A stretch of 64,000 nt of DNA from Spirogloea muscicola (lineage: Eukaryota; Streptophyta; Zygnematophyceae; Spirogloeales; Spirogloeaceae), in contig WELB01000055.1 in NCBI GenBank assembly GCA_009602725.1, positions 484,596-548,595 on the forward strand, in the 5' to 3' direction. The position numbers and the translations under genes are program-made. This document shows positions 31,193 to 43,459 of this stretch, piece by piece. Position 1 is the first letter of the stretch. Each line of letters begins with the position of its first letter. The notes under the pieces are model-generated. The model searched no databases. It was not told where the DNA came from and saw only the letters and a program-made list of their open reading frames with translations.

Positions 31193-33866
31193 TAGGTAAC
31201 AGCATTTGGATCAATTACCTGGCACTCTCCATTCTTGAGCTTGCACGTTAGCCGTTATGAACGGTTTCCCTTAATCACTATGAGCAAAATGCAGCGGGAT
31301 GACTTGCATGAGTCTAGTAATCCCATATCGTTGTGCTTAGTGATTGCTTCGCTAGCAAGAGTGCTAAGAAGCAACCTCTGGAGGAACTGACAAAGTGCGG
31401 CAATGCGGAAGTGGCTCTTAGTGGCTGCAACCAAGTCTGAGTGCGTCATTGACAGGGAGACAGCGGAGTAGAGAAGAACTCAGACCTCGGACCTAGAATT
31501 TAGCAACTTTTGTCATAAGTCAGCGATCAAAGTCAGGTAATGAAAGTATAGCCGAGTTGGAAAGCATAGCAAAAGTTTGTCAGTGACTAGCGCGCTCTTC
31601 TTGACCGTTAAAAGGCGGGGTGGAGCCTGACTACACTAGATGGCCGAACAAACTCCGTTGGCAGCGTGCAGCTAGTTCTCCCTTTCACAGTTGGGCCTTA
31701 GAGGCCACTCAGCCCGACAAGTCGTGCTCCATATACATTTCACCTGTTGTCTACTTTGTAAACCGGAGCATTCACACCAATCAGTATCTTCATTACTGGC
31801 CGGGGACCACCTGTTTGGGGCGCACATCAGTTTATCCCAGATCTTGGAGCTATCAAAGATAGACCCTCTATGTCTGAGCTTCACAGCACCAAACTTGGTT
31901 GCTTTGCTCGGCAACCGTTCCGCTTGCTGGTCCTTCTGCTAGGCAGTAGCGTTGGCCTTGCCTTTGACACCATGCTAATTCTCGACTATGACCGCTTGAC
32001 AACTATTGCCAGAGATTGTTGCCTGCCCATTACACCAATTGCACTGTGCCGCTGCCGCTTCACTTGACCACTTTGTGATCCAGGGGGGTTGCAGGGCACG
32101 TGCCACAGAGGGATAAGTAGTACGGCCGAGAGAGGGGTCACCTGCGCAGCCCATGAAGGCACAAGCCAGGGCTCCTGAGGTTGTGGGTCTTTCAGACTGG
32201 CGTCCCTGCAAACTACCACAGACCTTTTGGAGCACCCTAAGCGTCACCGAAGCTTGCGGGTATTCGAGGATATGGTGGACATGTGTCATGCAGGTCGATG
32301 AGAAGTATGACATGTCTGCTGATGCGGAAGAACACTGTCCCTATCATCGATACTGCTGAGGGATACGTGTTTTCCATTGCGCCTCACCGCATCTCGTGGC
32401 ATCAGCGGCCCTCCTGGGGTCTTGGCTTGTTATAGAAGAAACTTGTATTCTGAGAAAGCTGGAGGCATGCCATGTAGTGACGGGATGTGTAATTGTGCAG
32501 GTGCCTGCCTCATGACGCAACAGGCCTACGCTGAGGCTTGAATGCCAGCCTGTGTATCAGTGGCGCGAGAAGCGTCGCACTGCACACTATTTGGCAGTGG
32601 ATTCAGGAAAGCCACAGCTTGAGGTAGCCTGCTGCGAAAACAAGGGAGGAGAGAGAGTTTCTTGAGTGACAGAGGGCCAAGAGCGTCCAGATACAAATGC
32701 AAGCACATCTACAAATGTAGGCCGCTTGCTGCTGCATGTTATCCGCCTAGTAAGTAGTCGGAAGACGTTGCATAGTGCACCAAAGTCCCGACACGGCTAA
32801 CAGGTTCCATAGCCCTTCTGCCACAAATTGCAGCTCGCTCAGCCATCTGTCGCCGAGCACGCGGCGGCGCGAGAAGGAGGAAGAAGGGAGGGGAGCACGA
32901 CGGCCCGAAGTTGCCACAGCTGCGTGCCGGGGTGGGGGACACTAACAGAGGGCCAGAGCGGCACAGCTAGTGTCGCGCGGAGTGCGCCTCGCCGCGGACG
33001 AGGTTGTATCGGACGGGCTGACCGACAGTAGATCGTCGCTTAGTGGTGCGACAGGGTGCAGCCGCAAGAGCCAACCGGCGTGCCGTGGCCGGGATGAACG
33101 TGCTGTCGCGACCGCGTAACAAGGTGACACCTCGCGGGAGCCCGGCTCCACCGAACCCCAAGGGGCGGCCGAGTCGGGCGTCTGCAGCAGCGGCACGTGT
33201 CATCCCCTGGCCGACCGGCGGCGGCCGCAGGAGTGGCCTGCAGGCCAAATGCCCGCCGCCGTCGATCGGTCTGTATCGACGTGCAGTGTCAGACCAGGTT
33301 CTCGCGCTGTCCAAGCAAACCCCCAAACCCCCAGGCCCCATCAGCGCCACCGCCACTGGGGGTGCCCGGTCGGGGCGTCGGCAGTAGGACGGGGAAGTGG
33401 TAAGAAACACCTCTTTCACTGGACGGCCATGGCTGTGAGAGGCCGGCCCCAAAGGGATGTACAACGTCCGAGAGGGCCGCAAGGCACAAACCACGGACAT
33501 TCTCTCCATGACTCCGAGAGAAGGCGCGCAGTGCGCATGACATGAAAGGAAGACCAATTCAAGCCAGTACATTGTCCAGACAAAGACTAGTGGCAGAAAT
33601 GGGGATACATGAAATGAAGCCTTGTGCTAAGGTGATATAGGTAACAGAAATGGAACATCGGGGCGCCGAGAAGGCTCGGACGTGCAAGTGCGACACTGAT
33701 ACGATTCCCTCCCCCACGTGCCCGCCGCGCTCCAGATCTGCCCCCCCCCGCCGCGGGCTGGGGGGACCTCGGGGACGCCAGGCATGGCGCACGCCCACTG
33801 GCCCCGCCCCCCGCCCGAGCCCGCTGCTGCACCGCGGGCCGCCCCACAACATCCCGCTCGCCCGCC
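31193..33866. other. No recognisable gene; a few LINE tail fragments
   Basis: No frame with a recognisable product. A B-tail remnant (gcaagcacatctac) lies at about 32695-32720 on minus. GC-rich unassigned sequence occupies 32.8-33.4 kb. A tail hairpin arm (gctgtgagaggccggcccc) is at about 33430-33450. 33540-33650 resembles LINE 3' flank words seen at 13.7 and 14.3 kb (gaccaattcaagccagta). Confidence 0.45.
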
Positions 33867-35102
33867 ATGGCCGTCGGCGGCGCCCAGCTCGCGCCCTGCC
33901 GCGGCGGCGGCGGCGGCAAGCTCGCCCGCCGCAAGTCCCGCTTCGCGGGCGTGTCGTGCGACCCCAGCGGGCGCTGGGAGGCGTACATCTACTCCTCGCG
34001 CCGCAAAGTGTGCGTGCCCCCGAATCGAGTTCATGCTCCCTCAAACCCGTCTTCGTCACCCCTGTGTGGAGCAAGCTGCTGCGCAGAAGCTTGTAGCTAG
34101 CCCGGGCTGCTGACGTCTGTTGGTTGGGTTGGGTTGAGTTGGGCTGAGTTGAGTTGAGTTGAGTTGAGTTGAGTTGAGCTGAGCTGAGCTGAGCTGAGTT
34201 GAGCTGAGCTGAGCTCAGCTGAGTTATGTCGAGCTGAGTTGAGTTGAGTAGAGTAAAATTGAGTTGCAGCTGAGGTGCAGCCGCTGCAGTCTGTTGCACT
34301 CGGCTGACCAGGCGTGCGCACTCTGCCAGCTATCTCGGGAATTGGGACAACGACGACGAGGCCGCGCGGGCCCATGACCGCGCCGCCATAAATCTGTACG
34401 GCCTCAAGGCGCCCTGCAACACGAATTTTCCCCTCGCCGGTGCGTACTGCACCGCCTTGCATGTCTTGCTGTGACTCTTCTCCAGCTGACCGTGAGCTGA
34501 TTCATTACGACGCAAGCGTTGGAAATTTATATTGCACGGGCCTTGTTAGCTTCTTAGGCATGGTGATGGTCATGCCTTGCGCTGCTGCAGAGTACCACAG
34601 CGAATTGCCAGTCTTGGAGGCCTTGTCGCAGCAGAAGCTTGTGGCGCTGCTGCGTGCGAGCGCCAAGCAGCAAAAGCGAGCTTGCAGGCCTGACCCAAAG
34701 TGGGCGGAGTGGAGCGCCTCTGCCACAGTTTCCTCCGAGAGCAACTTGGCGAGTAACTTTGCACATGACGTTAATGGGGCAACGGCTTTGCTGCTCATGA
34801 CCATGTGGCAAAAATGTGGAGTCACCGTGATGTTGTTGTCGCACCACTTGCTGGCTAGGAAGAGCAGCTTGCAGGACTTGGGCATGCCATGCATTCCTGC
34901 TCAAGAACCTCTTCTGAAGCCGATTGACACAGATCACAAGATTAATGCTTGTGGACTCTGGGCAGGGCTGACAAATCTGCTACATCTGGCCGTGCCTGTA
35001 GGTGCAGATTGCGGCAGCCAATTCTCCCTGGATCAACCTGAGGACAGGACGACCACACGAGTCCGGGACACTCATCAAGCCCAATGGATACATACTTCCT
35101 AA
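33867..35102 (+). CDS. AP2/ERF-domain protein, three-exon model (254 aa)
   Basis: A likely nuclear DNA-binding transcription factor. The AP2 domain is split by an intron. Exon 1 (33867-34009) gives RKSRFAGVSCDPSGRWEAYI and YSSRRK. Exon 2 (34330-34439) continues YLGNWDNDDEAARAHDRAAI NLYGLKAPCNTNFPL. Using the donor gtgcgt at 34010 restores the Val-Tyr-Leu-Gly junction in phase. Exon 3 (from 34591, acceptor gctgctgcag) continues in phase with EYHSELPVLEALSQQKLVAL LRASAKQQKR, like the linker after AP2 domains in plants and algae, and then stays open to 35102. Exon lengths sum to a multiple of three. The C-terminal half after about residue 150 is unrecognised and could contain another intron. Intron 1 contains a pentanucleotide satellite. 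Confidence 0.8.
34113..34265. repeat. GAGTT/GAGCT pentanucleotide satellite inside an intron
   Basis: About 30 copies of a 5-bp unit, switching between gagtt and gagct blocks (gttggg-type variants at the left edge). It lies wholly inside the first intron (34010-34329) of the AP2 gene. Minus-strand open frames through it are artefacts of the repeat. Confidence 0.95.
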
Positions 35103-37361
35103 TGAGGGGCTTGTTGAGGTGACTCAACCTGGGACTGGTGAGACTGCCTCCAAAGGTGAGGCTGCCACCAATAAGACAGCAGCCCTGAAGAGCTGAGCTC
35201 GTAGTCTGCTGAAAAGAGCTCCCCACTGGTGAGAGACATGAAGTGTCACTTCAACACACTGACTGACCTTAACGGCTACAGGTAGTCTTTCAAGGCTGCA
35301 CCCTTCATGTGCCGTCTGTGGCCAAGCATGTGGTTCGGCCAGTGTTAGGCAGCGAACTGGGGTGTTATGGATCATCTTTTCTGCAAATCGTTGACACAAA
35401 GGCTGACTTGCATGCAAACAGGTCATTCAACTGGAAGCGTGTACCAAGAAAATCACAAGCGCGTACTGCCGGCACCCGTGTTTCATCCTCTTCTGATACC
35501 CTGCGGTCGTGGTAGTAGAGTTCTCATCAAAGCTGCATGATTGATTGCAGAAATGAATAATGAACAAGCTAGGTTTCGCCGCACTGGCTCTTTCTAGTAT
35601 CCTGAGGTGTAGAGTAGTTTCATAAAATCGGAGCACACTATCTCCCACCACCCCCACATACCTTCGGTTGCAGTAGCTCTGCTGTGGACAGTACTGGTCA
35701 CACGGCTGACAGAACTTCAAGCAGCTGCTTATTTCCACAGTGCATGCATCATGGCATTGCATCCCTTGTAGTCAGGCCTGTCTCCTGAGTTGGAACTTTT
35801 CTCTAGCATCAGACAGCTCCTTGTTCTTCATCGAAGCGCTGAGTCTGTCCATGTCTATCTGTAGCTTATAGCTACCCATATGAGAAATGATATTAAGAAG
35901 ACCTACTGCTTGATGGGTGGATAATATTCTCGCACCCAGGAGTACAGAATTCGTGATGGCACCACGTAGGAGGCAAAACTCCCCCTTATAATCGCTGCAC
36001 TTTTCCGGATATCAGAAAGGTGCACTGAGGAGAAGGACAATGCGTCCTGGCGTGAGGTGCCCAAGTAACTGCGCCTACAGCAGAGTATAGCCAAAGGGAC
36101 AATCTCACACGAGCAGCTTGGCCTGACCAAGTAGCAATGTTTAAAATTGTGGCGAAGCCTTGAGGAAAGGAATATCACAATACTTGGAGCGAGGAGCACG
36201 CCTGGCAGCCATCACAGCAGAGGCGCCATTACAGCTGGATCACTGTGCGGTGTCGTAGGCAGGGCCAGCGAAGCGCTGACGGTGAGGCGGTCTCGTATCT
36301 CGCCGAAACTTCCTGCTGCAGCCAAATGGCCGCGGCGCTCGCTCGCTGCAGTGGACAATGTGCGCCGAGGTCTCATTGACTGCTATATCGTTTTCCATAT
36401 TCTCCAGTATTGCAGTAGTCTCTGCCATTATGGTAATATTTGCAAAATTTCCAGTTCATTCTATTCTAAGGCCCCCCTGTAAACCCCAGCCTAAAGGATG
36501 GTGAATGGAGATATACGCCACCAAGTTGCAGCTGGTGGCAGTTGCGAGACAGTCGAGCGAGCGGCTCCCATCTGCTTCAGGAGCGTCATGGAGTCGTGGC
36601 TCTGCTAAGTGTACCGGCCACCGCTGCCCTCAGCCAGCTTGCCTGCAAGCAGCCCGCCAGTGCTGCTGACCGAAATGTGTGCTTGAATTAACCCCAAGGC
36701 AACCATATCCTACTTGCAATAACTGGGGGTGTCGAGATTACTCCGGCTTGTCTCCCAAGCTGCATGGGCATTTTCAGAGAGATGTGCTCTTGACATGTAC
36801 TTTGCTGCCAATTACTGATCTGCTGTGAGTGATTCATTGCTTGATATTCTTGATGACCTCGCTTTTCAGTGAGGGCTGAGGAAGACTATCTGATCATTTG
36901 TCACCATGTTACCATCAGAGCCGCATGTTATGTGATCTGCCCTCTCCTGCTAGTTTGCAGGTGCTAGCTACAGAATACGTGTAGTTGAGGCCGCTTTGTA
37001 CGACTTCCTGTCTCTGTAAATTTTCCACGTCTACACAATCATTTGCTCTTCCCAGTGGAGGTTGTTTGTCTGTGCTGTCTTGAGAACATACTTCTTGATG
37101 CACTTGCTAGCTAGAAAGTGTTGTCTGTCATAGTGCTTGGAGGCAACAGGTATCAGAAGCTCCACTGATGACCTCAGCAGATGCAGTTTCGGGGGGTGCT
37201 CGGACAAGCACGCACTTGCTTTGCCAAAATCACATTGATAAAAAATAAGTAGCAACACTGTCATTGAGTAATCAGTGCATTCTCAACTCTGGGCAACCTA
37301 TCGAGCACTTATGCACATGTGACACAGGCAACCTCTAATGCCTTCTCCTTGGATGCAACTC
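35103..37361. other. No recognisable gene
   Basis: Intergenic between the AP2 gene and the 3' end of the minus-strand SDR gene. Small open frames lack family resemblance, splice support or repeats. No transposon tail hairpins were noticed here, unlike the flanking regions. Confidence 0.5.
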
Positions 37362-38921
37362 TTAGGGTGCGACCAACGCCTCTGTGAAGCTCTTGGATAG
37401 CAATATCATTCCTCCGTCGACCCTCAATGTGGTCCCTGTCACGTAAGCTCCAGCATCTGAGGAAAATAACAGCAGGGGCCCATACAAGTCCTTTGTCGTG
37501 TCACCCATTCTGTTCACGGGATTGTTCTTCTCGAACCATTCTGTGGTGGGGGCCGATAGCAGGCCAGCAGACATCTCTGACGGGAAGAGCCCAGGTGCAA
37601 TTGAGTTGACCCGAATGTTGTGTTGTCCCAGCTCAGACGCAAGGCTGCAGGCAAGCAAAATCATTACAACCAATCCATCAATCTCTTGTTGGCAGCATGC
37701 TTTCAAGGTGCTGACATTCTTTCCTGTCATGGTATGACAATGTGATCCAATGACATGCGCGGCATCCTGCAATGTCAACTGATCACATGCTCAAGGCTAG
37801 CAGGATTTGCAGGTGAACTCAAGCTGCACGATGCTGGTTGGAGTTCTCACTTGAGAGTCAGATGCTGCAGAGTTGCCTTGGAAGCTGAGTAGTTGGCATA
37901 GCCCGCCAAAGATGCTGTCATCCAGAGTGAATGAGGCAGATATTAGCAGACTGCTTGCTGCACGGCAAGTGCAGCAGGCAGCAAAGGTGGATGGAATATT
38001 ATAGATTCTAGGATTCAGCAAAGATAACATACCTTGCTGAATGCCAACACAGGACCCAATGAAGATGATGGAGCCCCCCTTTCTTTCCTCCGCCATGAGC
38101 CGTGCGGCAGCTTTGGTAACCAGCCAGGCGCCTCTTACATTCACGCGGAAAATTTTGTCAAAGCTCTCAGCAGTGTCCTCAATGAGAGGCGCTCCGTCAA
38201 ATACACCTGCAATCATAGAAGTACTTCGAGCTCAGCACAGCAGACATGTGCCTTGTACATGTGCTTGTACTCCACAGATACGGCCAATGAATGACATTAA
38301 TAAGTCGTCCAACGTGCTCTACATGTTGCAGGCTCACAGCTTCTTCAACAACGCGCGCTAAAGATGTTTCAGGCCCCCAGCTCGGGACAAGGCATCGGTG
38401 CACAACATGTAGGTGCAAGAGTTGGGCCTATGTGCCTAGAAAGACTGCCAGACCTGCATTGTTGACCACGATGTCGATACGGCCGAACGCTTTCCAGGCC
38501 TCAGCAATAGCCGTGTCGATCACGTCCTCGTCACCGCTGACGTCCAGCACCAGTGCCTTGGCTTGACCGACAGCGGGATCATCCTTCCTCAAGGCCTCGG
38601 CTTCCTTGACAAGCTGACACGAACAAGCAGAAAAGGTCAGTACACAGGTCAGACCGTTGATCACACCACCAACGAGCCCAAAGCGGCACGGCGATCCCCG
38701 AAGATGGTCGCAAGCAAGCAGCTCGACCAGAGCGGGCATGCAGTGGGCCAAAGAAAGGGGCTCACAGCTTCGAGGCGGTCCGCGCGCCTGGCGGCCACCA
38801 CGACGTTGGCGCCGTCGCGCAGGAAGTGCAGCGCGAACTGGTAGCCGAGGCCGGAGGACGCGCCCGTGATGAGTGCGGTCTTGCCCCTCACCGAGAAGGC
38901 CTCCTGCAGCTGGCTCACCAT
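37362..38921 (-). CDS. Short-chain dehydrogenase/reductase, copy 1 (five exons, 278 aa)
   Basis: Classical SDR: an NAD(P)-dependent oxidoreductase of unknown substrate. Exons (minus): 38921-38766, 38613-38454, 38206-38033, 37914-37851, 37644-37362; all junctions are GT-AG and the phases sum to 279 codons. The Rossmann cofactor motif TGASSGLG is at residues 20-27, NNAG is encoded at the end of exon 2, the catalytic Tyr/Lys motif YSASK in exon 4, and the catalytic Ser is probably in FIGSCVG. The RRADR after the second beta strand suggests NADP preference. The C-terminus has IRVNSIAPGLFPSEM and VTGTTLRVDGG, typical of enoyl/3-oxoacyl-type SDRs. No signal or transit peptide is obvious. The paralogue at 45.7-47.3 kb has identical exon lengths for exons 1-4. 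LINE family E sequence begins about 200 bp upstream of its start. Confidence 0.93.
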
Positions 38922-39129
38922 GGCGCTCGCCGGATCGGACGCTCGGAAGGCTGGGCCGGCTGCAGGCGCTGCAGAAGGGGTAGCTCGAAGCCGGGCAGCT
39001 GCAGCTCGCGGGGCGGGGCGGCAGGCAGATGGCGGAGGCGAGCGCGGGCAATGGCGGCGGGTGTGAGTGAGACGCTGCAAGCAGAGGGCGATGGCTGATG
39101 GCTGAAGGTGGCCGTGTGGGGGAGAAAGA

Positions 39130-39865
39130 AGAAGTGGCACTCCCAATGGGGGCAAGGGCTGCGAAAAGCCAGCCCAAAAAGAATTCACAAAGGTTCAGAG
39201 GGGCCTAAGAGCGGTGAGCAGCTACAAAGGGGCCTGAGGATGCAATGGTAAAACAGGGGGAGGATGGATCACTCAATAAGTACGAGTGAGGAGCCTCAGA
39301 TCCGACAGACTAGCTGCGGGAAGCTATCACCCTGACGAAAGCCAGAGCCCGCAGCGAGAGCACGGCCAGCTCGCAGATGCAGAGCGTGGGCCATGGACCG
39401 CTGCAGGGATACAGAGAGGCGCATCCGATATACCTGAGCCCACGAGCCCGCGGCGTTGAAGTCGGCTGGCTCGCCGCGTCTGCGGGACACAGCCCGCCGC
39501 GCAAGCCTAGCCAATAGGTCAAGCCACTGGGACCCAAGAGCCCCGTGCACGTCCACCGCCAAGGGGACGAACTCGTCGGCAGGTGGGTGATCGGAGTGCT
39601 TGGCCGCCTTGCAGCGAGCGGCCTTCGAGGCAGCGTGGCCGGCCCGCGAGGCAGAGAGCCCCAGGTTGGAGCGGTCGACCACATCGGTGGTGACTACATC
39701 GGCTATGATCCGCGCGCCACCTCCCGGCGTGGACGCCACCAGGTCCACACGACGCGTATGGTGTCCGTCAGCCCTCTCGAGGATGGGCATGACTGAGGCG
39801 TTCTCCATCGCTACCGTGTAGCCCGCCTCCTGAAAGATCCGGAGAAAGAAGCCAAGTGTGGGGAG
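39130..39865 (-). mobile_element. 5'-truncated LINE family E copy
   Basis: The minus strand reads FQEAGYTVAMENASVMPILE, HTRRVDLVASTPGGGARIIA DVVTTD (RLE core Asp residues), DEFVPLAVDVHGALGSQWLD, QVYRMRLSVSLQRSMAHALH and an altered C-terminus with stop at 39296. The 3' UTR (ttgagtgatccatcctcccc, taggcccctctgaaccttt) carries the hairpin gggctggcttttcgcagccc and ends cacttcttcttt at about 39130. The endonuclease frame is intact over 190 codons. The second E copy is at 60.45-61.43 kb. Confidence 0.85.
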
Positions 39866-39885
39866 ATGGGGGGGCGGGGCGCCGT

Positions 39886-39945
39886 TACATGGGCGGGACG
39901 CCATCGTACATGTGGGCGGGACGCCATCGTACGGGCGGGCCGGGT
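39886..39945. repeat. Short tandem repeat, about 23 bp, two to three units
   Basis: The unit gggcgggacgccatcgtac occurs twice with a third partial unit (acgggcgggcc). It sits in GC-rich sequence between the E copy and the D copy. Confidence 0.8.
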
Positions 39946-40107
39946 GGTGACGGTGAAGGGGGCGACGCTGCTGTCACGGCGCGCGTCCCGGGGCCAAGCT
40001 TACGCGCCCCCCGTCGCGCCGCTCCGCCTTCCGGGCGCCTGCCGCGGCGGCCGCCCTCCCTCCCCTCGTTCCGCCGGGCGCTGCCCGGGCACCTCGCCCC
40101 GGGGCGC

Positions 40108-41505
40108 AGGCCTCTCCCTGCTGATCTGCTGTTGCTCACACGCGGATACTGAGCATCCATCTGCATCTCCCTCCGCACCGTCTCGGGCTTTGTAGTGTAG
40201 TCCTTTTCCGGCACTTTTTTCTTTGGCTTTGGACATTGTCCATTCTCTTTGCCAGCCCCTCTTCTCTATGGGCGAGCTCTTCTCTCCCTCCTCCCCTTCC
40301 AGATCCCTCTCCCCCCCCCCCCCTCGTCCCGCTTGCCGCGAAGTGCCGCTCACTGGTGTGGCCCCGTCGGCGGCGCTCTTCTCGTACGTTCCTTCGCGTT
40401 CCTCCTTCCACCTTGCGCACACCCCCGACCTGCGGGCCCAGGCCCGCTACACTGCGCTTGTGGACAAAGCGGCCTATGACCAGGTGGTGGACCTCCTTCC
40501 CGCCGCACGACATCCGAGGGCACGCCCGGATCCTCTCCGCCTCCTCCCCCGGGGCGGCGGCGTGGCTATCAGCACTCCCCGTCTACGCGGCGCTGACAAT
40601 TCCAGACGCGGTATTCAAGACGGCGGCCCACCGGCTCCTTGGCCTCCTCCCTCCCTGCCTCGTCGGGGTCCAACAGCACAAGTGCGGTGCCCGCCACGAT
40701 GACCCTGCGGCGCTGGCGGCCCACATCTCCGTTGCGCGCCCGGGGGCGAGCGGACAGGTTCACACGACCTCCTGCGAGACGCCATGCAGGGTGTGTTCCT
40801 GGAGGCCGGCTACAAGGTGGCAGTGGAGCACTCGACGATCATGCCCATCCTGTGGGGGCGCTGACGGACAGCTTCACACCCGCCGCGCGGACCTCGTTGC
40901 CATCCCGCCCGGAGGAGGTCCGCGTATTATCGCTGATGTGGTGACTGCAGATTGCGTTGATTCGGCCAATCCCGCAAAGTCGGCGACGCTCGTCCGGCAC
41001 GCGGTCGCTTTGGCGGCTCGGAGTAAGGAGCGCAAGTACTCTGACCACCCTCCAGGCGATGCCTTCGCGGCACTGGCCATTGACGTACACGGGGCCTTCG
41101 GCAGTGGCTGGTTGGATCTCCTCCAGCGGCTTGCCCGGGAGGCCATCGAGCGGCGGCCGGGGTCGCCAGGCTTCAATGCTGCCGGCTCCCACGCGCAGAT
41201 CTTTGGGATGAGGCTGGCGGTCTCGTTACAGCGCTCTTTGGCTCATGCGGTCCACGCGCGCGCTGGCCGTGCTATGGCTGCTGCTTCTGGGTCTCGGCAA
41301 AGTGCCGCTTTTCCAGCTTCGAGTTACTCTGATCTGCTGTTGCTCACGTGGATACCGAGCATCCATCTGCATCTCCCTCTGCACCGGCTCGCGCTTTGTA
41401 GTGTAGTCCTTTTTCGGTACTTCTTTCTTTGGCTTTGGACATTGTCCATTCTTTTTGGGTTGGCTTTGCCAGCCCCTCTTCTCTATGGCCGAGCTCTTCT
41501 TCCTA
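40108..41505 (+). mobile_element. LINE family D copy flanked by two D tails
   Basis: A D-type C-terminal end plus tail lies at 40108-40290 (LLLLTRGY-like tgttgctcacacgcggatac, ggacattgtccattctcttt). A longer copy follows (about 40395-41505): HTPDLRAQARYTALVDKAAY, a frame change, DIRGHARILSASSPGAAAWL, a second frame excursion, then GGADGQLHTRRADLVAIPPG, IIADVVTADCVD, DVHGAFGSGWLDLLQRLARE and SYSDLLLLT. The Gly-Tyr stop context is mutated to TrpIle, so the frame runs on. The 3' UTR has tagtgtagtcctttttcggt and hairpin gggttggctttgccagcccc. At least two frameshifts make it non-functional. Confidence 0.82.
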
Positions 41506-41699
41506 TAAGTTGGCCTCGCAGCCATTGCCGTGCTTTGAGATTAGCTGTTTCTTCTCATCTTTTCGACGCCACGCGCGACGCTGTGCCTCCCTCGGCCTGG
41601 CCGCCTCCGCCGTCAAGGTTCCCATCGGGCGACCATCCCTGCCCCTCGTCTCCCCGACACGGCGCGCCGACCTCGTCAACACGCACGCTTGGACGGGGC

Positions 41700-41900
41700 G
41701 GATAGAATAAGAGACGAGAAAATAGGAAGTGCTCGCCCGTCGAGAATAGGGGCTGGAAAAACCAGCCCGAAAAAGAATGAACAGAGTACGAGAAAATAGC
41801 TCCTACAATGGAAGAGACAGGCTCTTCCAGAGGGCGATGGCTGGGATTGGCAGCCCGGAATGAATGAACAAATTTCGAAGGGGCCAGAAGCTTTCAAAGC
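41700..41900 (-). repeat. LINE tail fragments (families A and C/G type), minus strand
   Basis: An A tail reads on the minus strand with hairpin (plus: ggggctggaaaaaccagccc, about 41750-41769). It is followed by another tail with gatggctgggattggcagcc (about 41837-41856) and the words aaatttcgaaggggcc. No gene is present. Confidence 0.7.
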
Positions 41901-42109
41901 AACAGCGACTCAAGCAAGGCATTGACTGGCTGTAAGACGCCGGCCCAGAGGAAGGTACAAACGGGGGCGGGGCCCCCGTATCCGTACGGCCCCATCGGCC
42001 GTATCGTCTCGGACGGCGCCACCCCAGACGCCGTCGACCTGACACCCAGCCAGACCGGCGGCGGGGCAACGCGGTCGGCGAGGCTGCGGGCTTGAAGGAT
42101 GGCTGGCCC

Positions 42110-42700
42110 TTTGCATGGCTGGCCCTTTCCGTCAGGGCGACGTCTTTCCACCCTCCAGCTATTCTGACCTGCACTTGCTGACTAAAGGTTTCTGGGAGTC
42201 TCCTTTCTGCTGTGGTTCCTCCCCAGTTCTAAGATATGGTTCCTCCCCCTGTTCTGAGCTAGCGCTGATGGTACCTTCGCAGTTTGGCCCCGTCGAACCT
42301 TGTCAATGACATTCGGGCTGGCTTCTCACAGCCCTTGGCCCCATTAGGAAAGCCACTTTCTTTACAGCCCTCACCCCCTTTTACTTTTATCTTATAAAGT
42401 ATAAGTAAGATTTGCATGTGCTCACTCGTGAAAACTGGCTTGCTATGGCCTCCCTTCACATACAGCACGCGCCTTCTCTCTTTTCGAAGAAGGAGCAGCT
42501 CTTCCAAAGGGAGCGAAGGCTGGAACAGGCTCGCCCACAAATGCATCAACAAATGAATGATTTTGTTGAAAGAGCTGCTTCCTCTGTTACGCGGATCACC
42601 CCTGCCGGTATTCGGTCTTCGATGGGCTGGCTTTTCGCAGCCCTCCCATCCCTAGAGGGGCGATGGCTGCGATAGGTCAGCCCAGAATCGATTCAACAAA
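42110..42700 (+). mobile_element. Family C coding end and assorted tails
   Basis: The segment at 42115-42190 reads FRQGDVFPPSSYSDLHLLTK, a family C C-terminus. An E-type tail follows (gggctggcttctcacagccc at about 42314-42333) and then a tail with gggctggcttttcgcagccc (about 42624-42643) facing a minus-strand tail (about 42660). Interspersed sequence is unassigned. Confidence 0.65.
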
Positions 42701-43070
42701 ATTCGAAGGGGCCAAAAGAGTGCTATAGCTCACAGCGACTCACTGTGGCCACTTGATGCTCAATATCCCCAGTTGAGCAGCCGCAGGTCAGAGAAAGTAC
42801 TCCGGAAAGCGGGTCCCCTCTGTAGCCAGCGGCTGCAGCCAAAGCTGCGACCAGCACGCAAATGAAGCGCGTGTGCCACTGACCGCTGCAGCGGTTCTGA
42901 CAGGCGCATGCGATACACCTGGAAGAGAGAGCCTGCCGCTTTGGAACCGGCATGCTCATCTTGGGAACGTCGGGAAACCTCGGTGCGCGTTAAGTGGTGC
43001 AGGAGCGCGAGCCACCGCCCCGTGGACATCGGTGGCAAGGGGGAAGAACTTGGCCTCTCGCGGCTTTGTT
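42660..43070 (-). mobile_element. 5'-truncated LINE family G copy
   Basis: The minus strand reads a DVHG-region remnant, SKAAGSLFQVYRMRLSEPLQ, RSVAHALHLRAGRSF and the C-terminus FSDLRLLNWGY with stop at about 42760. The tail has ggccccttcgaattttgttg and a hairpin arm gggctgacctatcgcagcc. It is related to, but clearly distinct from, family A. Confidence 0.75.
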
Positions 43071-43167
43071 CTCTCGTTTTTTTGCGCTGGCCTCTCCCAG
43101 CCACCGCCCTCTCCTGGAAGCGTCTTTCTCTTGCTTTTTTTGCCATCCGGGGCCTCCCGACCTTGTA

Positions 43168-43457
43168 CAGTCAACCCTGTCTAAGGTTATCCTCTATTAG
43201 CTTATATCCCATTTAACTGTATCAAATTCTGGCAAACCGAGTCGGTTTGCCAGTATAAGGTTATAATCCTCCTATACTCTTATACTTCATATTTCTTCCT
43301 CAAAATATAAGCTTACACCTACGGACGAATCGTGCGGACGGACCGTGCGACGGCGTGCGACGGACGGACCATGCGACGGGCCATGCGACCGTTATATCCT
43401 GCTCATCGTTATACAAACTTCCCCAACTGACCGTATAACCTTAGACAGGATTGACTG
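43168..43457. mobile_element. Tc1/mariner (pogo-like) MITE, 290 bp
   Basis: Terminal inverted repeats of about 23-27 bp begin CAGTCAACCCTGTCTAAGG at 43168 and match the reverse complement at 43435-43457 with one mismatch. The element is flanked by the dinucleotide TA on both sides (43166-43167 and 43458-43459), the expected target duplication. The interior is AT-rich, non-coding and contains a hairpin ctggcaaaccgagtcggttt (stem about 43229-43253). The TIR start and TA target fit Tc1/mariner, pogo/Tigger-like. It interrupts a family C LINE tail between gaccttg and attcttctgggctgg. Confidence 0.85.
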
Positions 43458-43459
43458 TA

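Noticed and set aside
33559-34299. 246-codon minus-strand frame across the AP2 gene
   Set aside because: Its first part is the translated pentanucleotide satellite and the remainder is antisense to the AP2 exon.
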